From: Candidatus Gastranaerophilales bacterium
GTDB taxonomy: Bacteria > Cyanobacteriota > Vampirovibrionia > Gastranaerophilales > Gastranaerophilaceae
Length of the DNA: 53,563 nucleotides
Direction: 5' to 3'
Assembly (NCBI GenBank): GCA_944324165.1
Contig: CALUVG010000015.1
Span: 1-53,563, forward strand
Shown in pieces: positions 45,563 to 52,368 of this stretch (the stretch's first letter is position 1; every line of letters begins with the position of its first letter). The notes beneath the pieces were generated by a model, which did not search any database, was not told where the DNA came from, and saw only the letters and a program-made list of their open reading frames with translations. A program made the translations under genes and the position numbers.

Positions 45563-46768
45563 ATGAAATCCAATTTGACAAAAACTATTAATCAGAACGA
45601 AATTAATCACGGAGCGACAGAGCCGTTATCATGTCCTCCCCTCGAGGGAGGACCGGAATTTTCAATTCCGAGGAGGGGGCGTAAACGCGTAGCGTTTACG
45701 TTAGCAGAGGTGCTAATAACATTGGCAATAATCGGCGTCGTTGCAGCAATAACAATCCCTTCATTAGTGAAGAACTACAACGAAAAAGCTTGGGAAACAG
45801 GCAGAAGCGTATTTGAGAAAAGACTTGAAGAAGCTGTAAAACAACTAAATACAGAAGAAAAATTAGCAGGGTACTCTTCTACAATGGATTTTGTCAATGA
45901 ACTTAAAAATAAAATTAAAATAACAAAAATTTGTGACAGCAATGAATTGACAAAATGTTTTGAGAACACAATTCATGCAAATTATAAAGATGTAGATATC
46001 ACAGAGTTTCAAAATGCCGGACAATTTACAAAAGAAAACTGGGGCACAGAGACCGTTGGGGTTCAGTTTGCAAACGGCGTAAATGCACTTATTGCATATA
46101 ATCCAAACACAGAACAACAGCCATTTAATAACCAGTTCAGTGCCACAGCCGCAAGCATGGCAATATTATATGATGTATCCGGCAACAAAAATCCGAATAC
46201 TTTAGGGAAAGATATAAATATGAATGGAAATGTAAAATCTTTAGGTTGTATGATCAGCCCTGATTTAATTGGAGGCATATGCATAAGTCAAATATTAGCC
46301 CCAAGTGCATATGGTGCATTAACTAAAGCACAATGTGAAGAAATAGCTGATAACGGTTATGGTAATAATAAATCCTACTGTACCAGTGATAATGACTATT
46401 GGGCAGGAGCAGTAAAAGCATGCGGTGGAGTTAGTAACATGCCAAATATGAACGAATTATTAGAATTAGCAAAATATATTTACGAAGACGATGACATTAA
46501 ATCAGAACCAAACGATGCCGTAGAGATGATGACAATAGGATTAAGAGGGTTGGAAATAAGTACTACTCAGATGAATACTGACAAAGCTGCTCAATTTATA
46601 GCTGCATCTCCTATATCAGGAGACCATAGTGCCTTTCTTATTTGGTCTAATGAAGTAGGCAGTGATTCAATAGTGTATAGTCGTTACTTTGATTACGGCT
46701 CAACCATGGTAAATACTATTGGTGGTAATGAGCGCAGCGACACTCTTGCGGTTTGTATTGACAGATAA
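45563..46768 (+). CDS. Prepilin-like secreted protein with repeat-derived long leader
   Basis: This 401-residue protein has an unusually long leader of about 43 residues before AFTLAEVLITLAIIGVVAA (class III prepilin helix with Glu at +5). A strong AAGGAGG precedes the ATG. Leader residues about 24-46 (CPPLEGGPEFSIPRRGRKR then VAFT) are encoded by three consecutive perfect hairpins at 45634-45700, as if a palindromic element had become coding sequence. The rest is a large extracellular domain with scattered cysteines (CSDNDYW-like and ending CIDR). It is flanked by 23-bp direct repeats and followed by a terminator. Confidence 0.85.
   Translation: MKSNLTKTINQNEINHGATEPLSCPPLEGGPEFSIPRRGRKRVAFTLAEVLITLAIIGVVAAITIPSLVKNYNEKAWETGRSVFEKRLEEAVKQLNTEEKLAGYSSTMDFVNELKNKIKITKICDSNELTKCFENTIHANYKDVDITEFQNAGQFTKENWGTETVGVQFANGVNALIAYNPNTEQQPFNNQFSATAASMAILYDVSGNKNPNTLGKDINMNGNVKSLGCMISPDLIGGICISQILAPSAYGALTKAQCEEIADNGYGNNKSYCTSDNDYWAGAVKACGGVSNMPNMNELLELAKYIYEDDDIKSEPNDAVEMMTIGLRGLEISTTQMNTDKAAQFIAASPISGDHSAFLIWSNEVGSDSIVYSRYFDYGSTMVNTIGGNERSDTLAVCIDR
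45634..45700 (+). repeat. Three consecutive perfect hairpins inside coding sequence
   Basis: Arm pairs are TCCTCCC/GGGAGGA (45634-45640 with 45646-45652), CGGAATT/AATTCCG (45654-45660 with 45664-45670) and CGTAAACGC/GCGTTTACG (45680-45688 with 45692-45700). Loops are 5, 3 and 3 bases. All are in frame within the prepilin leader. Confidence 0.9.
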
Positions 46769-46787
46769 TTTTTTATTGAGTTTCGTA

Positions 46788-46820
46788 GGGTGGGCAAAGC
46801 AATGCGTGCCCACCCTTTTT
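46788..46820 (+). terminator. Terminator behind the prepilin-like gene
   Basis: GGGTGGGCA (46788-46796) pairs perfectly with TGCCCACCC (46807-46815), followed by TTTTT. The same hairpin wording (GTAGGGTGGGCA...TGCCCACC) is a common dispersed palindrome in many bacteria, so it may be a repeat that works as a terminator. Confidence 0.8.
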
Positions 46821-46824
46821 AATT

Positions 46825-46921
46825 GTCGGCTTAGTAAAGCCGACCTACAATGTTGTTGTCGGGCTAAAGCCCGAACTATTTTCTATGCAACAATGGCTAG
46901 ACCCTGAAATAAATTCAGGGT
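46825..46921. repeat. Array of three further perfect palindromes
   Basis: The pairs are GTCGGCTT/AAGCCGAC (46825-46832 with 46837-46844), TCGGGC/GCCCGA (46859-46864 with 46869-46874) and ACCCTGAA/TTCAGGGT (46901-46908 with 46914-46921). Loops are 4-5 bases. They follow the terminator palindrome at regular short intervals, giving four in about 135 bases. No gene is present. Confidence 0.8.
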
Positions 46922-46980
46922 GACGTAATCTTACATGTAGAATACTCTAATTCAATGTGGCATTCCATGTTGCCTGATTT

Positions 46981-47280
46981 ATGTAACGGACTTAACGTCT
47001 TAGCGGATTTGCGTACGGATGGAGCGAACGAATGTGAGCAAATCCGGATAGCGAACGGAACGAGCAAGCCGAGCAGAGGCACGAGCGTCGCGAGAGACGA
47101 ACAACAATCAACGGAAACGTTGAGTTTTCGTTGTTGTTGTGAGCGTTGCCGTTTAATGCGAGGCGCAGTTGTGCGTAAGCACAATAGGCGAGACTCCGTG
47201 AGCGTGGAGAGCGAGTGAGCGAAGAGTTAAAGCGTAAGCGTACTCGTTATTCGCGAACGATGCGACAGGCAAATCCAAGA
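46981..47280. other. GC-rich hairpin region, no credible gene
   Basis: The sequence is visibly richer in G+C than all neighbours and full of GAGCG, GCGAACG and GCGTAAGC words. It forms perfect small hairpins with GNRA loops: TCAACG-GAAA-CGTTGA (47108-47123) and TTGTGC-GTAA-GCACAA (47169-47184). There is also a longer CGGATTTGC/GCAAATCCG pair (47004-47012 with 47038-47046) and a second GCAAATCC at 47269-47276. Open frames on both strands have no recognisable protein content. It could be a structured RNA or a decayed repeat cluster. Confidence 0.45.
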
Positions 47281-47282
47281 CA

Positions 47283-47305
47283 CGTCTTATAGTCTTAACG
47301 TCTTT
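47283..47305 (+). repeat. 23-bp direct repeat, right copy
   Basis: Exact match to 45432-45454, about 1.85 kb away. It is followed by related short phrases up to the end of mtnA (CTTAGTGCCTTAGTAACTTA). Together the copies flank the prepilin gene and the palindromes. Confidence 0.8.
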
Positions 47306-47400
47306 TTTAACTCCTTAGTGCCTTAGTAACTTAGTGCCTTTTGAAAACAACTGTTCACTGTTTCACAGTTCACTATCTCCAATGCCCTGTCTCAACGTCT

Positions 47401-48465
47401 TTATTCACACTGTTTAAATGCATCTGCTATGGCTGTTTCGTATGGAGCACGCAATATGCCTTTTTCAGTTATTATACCGGTTATTAATTCGTGCGGCGTT
47501 ACATCAAATCCAGGATTTATTACATTTACCTCTGGGGCACATATAATTTTCCCGTTTATATGTGTAACTTCCTCTCTTGAACGTTCCTCTATAACTATTT
47601 CATCACCTGTTTTTATACCGGTATCAATTGTTGACAGCGGAGCGGCTATATAAAATGGAATATTATGATACTTAGCTGCTATTGCAACTGTATAAGTTCC
47701 AATTTTATTTGCGGCATCACCATTTGCTGCAATTCTGTCTGCACCAACCACAACCATATCTATCATACCCTTTTTCATGAAATATGAACACATTCCGTCA
47801 GTTATTAGCGTTGTAGGAATTCCATCCATAGTCAGTTCAAGTGTTGTAATTCTTGCTCCCTGTTGACGCGGACGCGTTTCATCTGCAAAAACCTGAATTG
47901 TAGGATCATTTGCAAAGGCTGAACGAACCACGCCTAAGGCTGTGCCGTAACCCACTGTAGCAAGTGCGCCGGCATTACAGTGTGTCAAAATTGTTGCCCC
48001 TTTGGGAACTACCTCCGCTCCGTAATCTCCAATTCGTTTGTTTATTTCTATATCTTCATTTTCTAACTTAATACCGTTTTGTTTGAGTTCTTCAACTATA
48101 CCTGCAATATCTGAGTTTGAATTATTTATTATTTCTTTTTGTTTTTTTACTGCCCACATCAAATTAACAGCCGTAGGTCTTGAACTTGCAATATAATCAG
48201 CCTTTTCATTAAGTTGTTTTATAAATTCTTCACGTGATAAATCTTTCTCAGCGAATTCCTGTGCATACAAGACAACTCCGTGTGCTCCGGCAACTCCTAT
48301 TGCAGGTGCTCCGCGCACAATCATTGTTTTTATTGCATCATACATTTGCTGACCTGTCGTTATATTTACATACTTAAATTCATAAGGCAATATTGTCTGA
48401 TCAACCATTTTTGAATAATTGTCAACCCATTCAATAGTTTTTATTTTTGATTTAAATTCACTCAT
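47401..48465 (-). CDS. mtnA: S-methyl-5-thioribose-1-phosphate isomerase
   Basis: MtnA converts methylthioribose-1-phosphate to methylthioribulose-1-phosphate in methionine salvage. The 354-residue protein of the eIF-2B alpha/MtnA family has MIVRGAPAIGVAGAHGV, LTHCNAGALATVGYGTALGV (catalytic Cys region), the aspartate in VVGADRIAANGDAANKIGTY, and the C-terminal DVTPHELITGIITEKG. All signatures are complete. No other salvage gene is near. It may also serve the anaerobic dihydroxyacetone-phosphate shunt. It is convergent with the repeat region. Confidence 0.95.
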   Translation of the reverse strand: MSEFKSKIKTIEWVDNYSKMVDQTILPYEFKYVNITTGQQMYDAIKTMIVRGAPAIGVAGAHGVVLYAQEFAEKDLSREEFIKQLNEKADYIASSRPTAVNLMWAVKKQKEIINNSNSDIAGIVEELKQNGIKLENEDIEINKRIGDYGAEVVPKGATILTHCNAGALATVGYGTALGVVRSAFANDPTIQVFADETRPRQQGARITTLELTMDGIPTTLITDGMCSYFMKKGMIDMVVVGADRIAANGDAANKIGTYTVAIAAKYHNIPFYIAAPLSTIDTGIKTGDEIVIEERSREEVTHINGKIICAPEVNVINPGFDVTPHELITGIITEKGILRAPYETAIADAFKQCE

Positions 48466-48540
48466 TTTTGTTTTTCCGGCTTATATTTTTTAAGCCGCCT
48501 TTCTATTTTTAATACTACATTGCCTGTTTAACGGCATTAA

Positions 48541-49014
48541 CTACATTTTAAATTTGTCATTATGATTGTCGTTTTTCTCTAAAGATTTCAAAAATTCAAG
48601 AATATAGAATGTTATAAATGCTGTGAATGCATTAATTGTTGCGCTGAGAATTGCAACAAAAATCGTAAGCATAAAAATTACGCCAAAACTGCCGACATTC
48701 AATACTAAAGAAATTCCATACAGGTAATAAAGGTTAAAAAATCGTCCGAGTAAAGCGACAATAGGTAAATATACCACAGAAAAAGCCAGAAAAGAAATAA
48801 AGCCTATTAAAGCCCCCAGAACAACACTTTCTCTAATCGCAAGTATTTCAAGCAAATCAATTTTTACCATAAAAATTATTATAAAAACTGATACAAAAGC
48901 CATCAATGCGATAAAAGCAAGCTGCCCCACAAATGGTATTAATGTCAAAAAGGCAAGTATAATACCGGCTATAACACTTAAAATACTAATCTGCTTTAAT
49001 AAAATTTTATTCAT
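48541..49014 (-). CDS. Small membrane protein of unknown function
   Basis: The 157-residue protein has four hydrophobic segments (about 13-33, 37-55, 63-85 and 100-135), short loops, and a charged C-terminus (LKSLEKNDNHNDKF). No family was recognised. It begins with positively charged NKILLKQ, consistent with an inside N-terminus. It lies 24 bases downstream of ruvC and upstream of mtnA (75 bases), so it may share the ruvC transcript. Confidence 0.7.
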   Translation of the reverse strand: MNKILLKQISILSVIAGIILAFLTLIPFVGQLAFIALMAFVSVFIIIFMVKIDLLEILAIRESVVLGALIGFISFLAFSVVYLPIVALLGRFFNLYYLYGISLVLNVGSFGVIFMLTIFVAILSATINAFTAFITFYILEFLKSLEKNDNHNDKFKM

Positions 49015-49038
49015 AAGCTTTCTCCAAAAATTATTTTA

Positions 49039-49509
49039 TCACAAACAATGCCGTGTATGACAAATTGCAATAGCAATAGAATCAACAGTATCATCAAGTT
49101 TTGGCAGTTTATCACAATTAAGTGCAAATTTAACCATTTGTTCCACTTCTTTTTTGTCGGCACGCCCGTATCCCGTTAACACTTGTTTAACTTCCATTGG
49201 CGTATATTCAAAAATAGGTATCTTAAATTTTTCCAGTACTGTCAGAATTACTCCGCGTGCATGCGCTACAGGCATTACTGTCGTCTGGTTTCTGAAAAAA
49301 AACAACTTTTCAATAGATGCAGCATCCGGTTTATATTTATCAACAATAGTTGTCATATCTTCTAATATCTCAAGAAGTCTTGCGGCTTCCGTGTCATTTT
49401 TTGAAGTACGAATAGAGCCGGAATGAAGAAGTTTTGACGTTTCGCCGTCAAATTCAACTATACTATAGCCCACTATTGCCATTCCCGGATCTATGCCTAA
49501 AATTTTCAT
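49039..49509 (-). CDS. ruvC: Holliday junction resolvase RuvC
   Basis: RuvC cuts Holliday junctions together with RuvAB. The 156-residue protein begins MKILGIDPGMAIVGYSIVEF with the first catalytic Asp. It has SIEKLFFFRNQTTVMPVAHA (catalytic Glu), the GYGRADKKEVEQMV region, and a late acidic pair in LDDTVDSIAIAICH. All four acidic positions are visible. Length is standard. A GC-rich hairpin precedes it, separating it from rpsA. Confidence 0.96.
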   Translation of the reverse strand: MKILGIDPGMAIVGYSIVEFDGETSKLLHSGSIRTSKNDTEAARLLEILEDMTTIVDKYKPDAASIEKLFFFRNQTTVMPVAHARGVILTVLEKFKIPIFEYTPMEVKQVLTGYGRADKKEVEQMVKFALNCDKLPKLDDTVDSIAIAICHTRHCL

Positions 49510-49558
49510 AACAATATAATTTTAACGCTTTTTTTGAAATCATGCAAGTTAAATATTT

Positions 49559-49589
49559 AAGGGCGGGCGCTTTTCAAGCGCCCGCCCTT
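49559..49589. terminator. Long perfect GC-rich hairpin after rpsA
   Basis: AAGGGCGGGCGCTT (49559-49572) pairs without mismatch with AAGCGCCCGCCCTT (49576-49589) around a 3-base loop. It lies 19 bases beyond the rpsA stop (minus strand), where a terminator is expected. A clear T-run is lacking. Confidence 0.6.
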
Positions 49590-49608
49590 AACAATAAATA
49601 AAACTTAA

Positions 49609-50688
49609 TTAAACTTCTTCAGTTTTATTTATATCTTTAATGCTCAAAGCGATTCTGTGTTCTTGCGGAGTGAATTTTTTAATAAGAACTTCGACGCTGT
49701 CACCAACTTTGAACATATTGAACGGATTAACATTTTCTTCTGCCATTTCAGATACAGGCAATAAAGCTTCTACTCCAGGGAATATATTAATAAAAGCCCC
49801 AAATCCTGTTACTTTATTAACAGTACCTGTAATTATTTGTCCTTCCTGAAATTGACCTTCAATTTGCTGCCATGGATCTTCACCCATTCTTTTTAATGAT
49901 AAAGATATTCTTTTTAATTCATTGTCAATTTTAATAATTTTAACTTCGATAGTTTCACCGAGTTTAATTACATCAGAAGGGTGTTTAATTCTTTGCCAAG
50001 AAATTTCTGAAATTGGCAATAACCCGTCAATACCGTTAATATCAACGAATGCACCAAAATCAGCAATTCTTACAACTTCACCCTTAACAATCTGTCCTTC
50101 TTCAAGCTCGGAAAGAATATTATCAACAACCTGATCACGTTGTTCCGCAACAGCCAATCTTTGAGAAAGAATCAATTTATTTTTCTTCGGATCAGCTTCC
50201 AGAACTTTTACTTCAACTTTAGTGTCAATCAGACCGTCAAAAGGAGTACCAGTTCTAAGTTGAGAAGAAGGAATGAACCCTTTCAAATCTGCAACATCAA
50301 CTAACACACCGCCTTTAACAATAGAAATAACTTTAGCAAGGATAGTATCTCCTTGAATTTTTGCATCATTAAGCTGCGCCCATGCCTGAGCAAATGCAAG
50401 TCTTTTAAGAGATAAAAGCATGCAATCTTCATCATTTTCTTCTTTTAACACATAAAATTCTTTTACATCACCAATTTCTACGGATTCACTGCCTTCAGCG
50501 TTTGAAATTTCTTTTTCAGGCAAAAAAGCTTCTGTTTTAGCGCCTTTAACACTTACCAGATAACCGTCTTGTTCTTTTTTAATTACCGTACCTTCTACGA
50601 TATCAGCTACAGAATAAGCTTTTGAGAAGGATTCTTCCAATAATTTTTCAAATTCATCTACAGATGTTTTTTCTAATGTTGTTGTCAT
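49609..50688 (-). CDS. rpsA: 30S ribosomal protein S1
   Basis: The 359-residue protein contains four S1 RNA-binding (OB-fold) domains, at about 22-90, 105-170, 190-258 and 275-345. They are seen as VVEGTVIKKEQDGYLVSVKG, AKVISIVKGGVLVDVADLKG, KGEVVRIADFGAFVDINGID and TGTVNKVTGFGAFINIFPGV. S1 helps mRNA bind the 30S subunit. The four-domain form is shorter than the six-domain E. coli protein, as in Gram-positives and Cyanobacteria-related groups. It starts 4 bases after ispH on the minus strand, a frequent pairing. Confidence 0.93.
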   Translation of the reverse strand: MTTTLEKTSVDEFEKLLEESFSKAYSVADIVEGTVIKKEQDGYLVSVKGAKTEAFLPEKEISNAEGSESVEIGDVKEFYVLKEENDEDCMLLSLKRLAFAQAWAQLNDAKIQGDTILAKVISIVKGGVLVDVADLKGFIPSSQLRTGTPFDGLIDTKVEVKVLEADPKKNKLILSQRLAVAEQRDQVVDNILSELEEGQIVKGEVVRIADFGAFVDINGIDGLLPISEISWQRIKHPSDVIKLGETIEVKIIKIDNELKRISLSLKRMGEDPWQQIEGQFQEGQIITGTVNKVTGFGAFINIFPGVEALLPVSEMAEENVNPFNMFKVGDSVEVLIKKFTPQEHRIALSIKDINKTEEV

Positions 50689-50692
50689 TTAT

Positions 50693-51562
50693 TTATTCTC
50701 CTTTTTTTAATTTATTCAAAACTTTTTCAATAATATTCTGCGGAGTTGAGGCACCGGCAGTTATTGAAATGTTCTGTGCTTTGTCTATAAAATCTTTGTA
50801 ATTATCCAATTCATCATCATTTTCGATATGGATAGTTTTAGTAATACCTGTTAAAATTTCGGCTAAATGAGTTGTATTGGCACTTTTTTTAGACCCCACA
50901 ACAATCATCAAATCGCTGTTTTGGGCAAGTTCTTTTGCCTCTTTTTGGCGCATGGCTGTGCTTGCACAAATCGTATTTGCAATGTGGAGTTCCTTAGAAA
51001 TACCTGTAAGATACTCTACAATTTCATTCAACGTAGTTATGCGTTGTGTTGTTTGTACAACTACTCCGACATTTTTGTGCGCTTTAATTTCATTTTCATA
51101 AGGTTTAAGCTGTTCAACTGTGGCAGCAACCACAACATTTTTACTCCACAACTCTGCATTTGCCTTTATTGCTATCACTTCCGGATGCTCTGATTTGCCT
51201 ACAATTACGACAAAGTAATTTTCTTTTGCCAGTTCAATTGCTTTTTGCTGAACTTTTTTTACGTCCGGACAGGTTAAATCAACCGGAGTAAATCCCGCAT
51301 TTTTAATCTTTTCAATAACTTCCGGACTTTCGCCATGACTTCTGATAACACATATACCTTCTCCTGATTTAGGAATCTCTGTAAGCGTTTTAATACCCAA
51401 TGCTTCCAGTTCACTAATTACCTGAGAATTATGAATAAGTTCACCAAGTACAAAAACATTTTTATCAGGGTTTTCGGCTTTTAATTTTTTGGCGGTTTCA
51501 ACGGCTCTTTTCACTCCGTAACAAAATCCCGCCAATTTTGCTAATTTTATATTTTTGGGCAA
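50693..51562 (-). CDS. ispH: 4-hydroxy-3-methylbut-2-enyl diphosphate reductase
   Basis: IspH makes IPP and DMAPP in the last step of the MEP isoprenoid pathway using an iron-sulphur cluster. The 289 residues contain the three conserved cysteines in GFCYGVKRAVE (Cys14), LTCPDVKKV and NTICASTAMRQ, plus HGESPEV and GKSEHPEV with the substrate histidines and SANTTHL. ITAGASTPQN lies near the end. Length and motifs are normal. It is first in an operon with rpsA. Confidence 0.96.
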   Translation of the reverse strand: MPKNIKLAKLAGFCYGVKRAVETAKKLKAENPDKNVFVLGELIHNSQVISELEALGIKTLTEIPKSGEGICVIRSHGESPEVIEKIKNAGFTPVDLTCPDVKKVQQKAIELAKENYFVVIVGKSEHPEVIAIKANAELWSKNVVVAATVEQLKPYENEIKAHKNVGVVVQTTQRITTLNEIVEYLTGISKELHIANTICASTAMRQKEAKELAQNSDLMIVVGSKKSANTTHLAEILTGITKTIHIENDDELDNYKDFIDKAQNISITAGASTPQNIIEKVLNKLKKGE

Positions 51563-51675
51563 TTTATTATTGTCTTCTTTCTATTAGAACTTGCAAAAAA
51601 AATTTGCTGTACAAGTATTAAATAATAAAAATACTCAAAAATCAACACCGCGTTGTAAATATAAATTAAGTATTT

Positions 51676-51709
51676 AGGCGGCGGTCAGTAAACTGACCGC
51701 CGCCTCTTT
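51676..51709. terminator. Long perfect GC-rich hairpin after the glycosylase gene
   Basis: AGGCGGCGGTCAG (51676-51688) pairs perfectly with CTGACCGCCGCCT (51693-51705) around a TAAA loop, and CTTTTT follows on the plus strand. It sits between the minus-strand glycosylase gene and ispH. It is likely a terminator acting in both directions. Confidence 0.65.
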
Positions 51710-51720
51710 TTATATATTAA

Positions 51721-52368
51721 TTAGACCATTGCCATTTCAAGATTTTTTGCAAAGATATTTTCAGTATTGTTTCTATCTTGTAAATATCTGTTTTTAATTT
51801 CCTTTAAATCCTGCTGCATCAGCCTTCTAGGAGACCCATCATCCATTGAATGATTTCTTAAAAGGTAAGAAGGGTGGAAAATTGTTATAGCCGGGTATTC
51901 AACACCGTCCACAGTAATATTTAACCACTGTCCGCGCAGCTTAGAAATAGTTCTTTTTCTATCAGTTTCTACGAATGTTTTTAATGCAGTTGCCCCGCAT
52001 AAAACAATTGCTTGAGGTTTAATGATATCTATTTGCGCATCCAAAAATTTACGGCATGCAGCCTGCTCTTCCTGAGTTGGAACTCTATTTTCAGGCGGAC
52101 GGCATTTTACGGTATTAATGATGTATAAATCATTATCTCTAGAAATACCTGCTTCTGCCAGAAATTCATCTAACAATTGTCCGGCACGCCCGACAAATGG
52201 TCTTCCACATTCATCTTCAATTTCACCCGGAGCTTCACCAATTAATACAAGTCTTGCTGTTTCAGGATTACCATCAGAAAAGACCATGTTTGTACGTGAT
52301 GCACTTAATGCACATGCTTTGCAGTTTTCACACTTTTGTCTTACTATCTCCAGACATTCTTTCTTCAT
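51721..52368 (-). CDS. Uracil-DNA glycosylase, family 4 (iron-sulphur)
   Basis: The 215-residue protein removes uracil from DNA. The N-terminus has CENCKACALS (iron-sulphur cysteines). LIGEAPGEIEDECGRPFVGR is the family-4 motif 1 with the catalytic acidic region, and NTVKCRPPENRVPTQEEQAAC carries the second half of the cluster. FHPSYLLRN is the motif-2 equivalent (H-P-S-x-L). A complete set of signatures. Its start lies 41 bases inside the end of the upstream symporter gene, with GAGGAGAG ahead of it. Confidence 0.94.
   Translation of the reverse strand: MKKECLEIVRQKCENCKACALSASRTNMVFSDGNPETARLVLIGEAPGEIEDECGRPFVGRAGQLLDEFLAEAGISRDNDLYIINTVKCRPPENRVPTQEEQAACRKFLDAQIDIIKPQAIVLCGATALKTFVETDRKRTISKLRGQWLNITVDGVEYPAITIFHPSYLLRNHSMDDGSPRRLMQQDLKEIKNRYLQDRNNTENIFAKNLEMAMV

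Noticed and set aside
46915-47218. Overlapping open frames on both strands in the GC-rich block
   Set aside because: The translations are rich in Arg, Cys and Ser with no domain. The openness comes from few A/T-rich stop codons in GC-rich repeat DNA, and the same bases form hairpins.
45130-47400. CRISPR array
   Set aside because: Repeats are palindromes of different sequence or a single pair of 23-mers 1.85 kb apart. There is no regular repeat-spacer pattern, and no cas gene is in the window.
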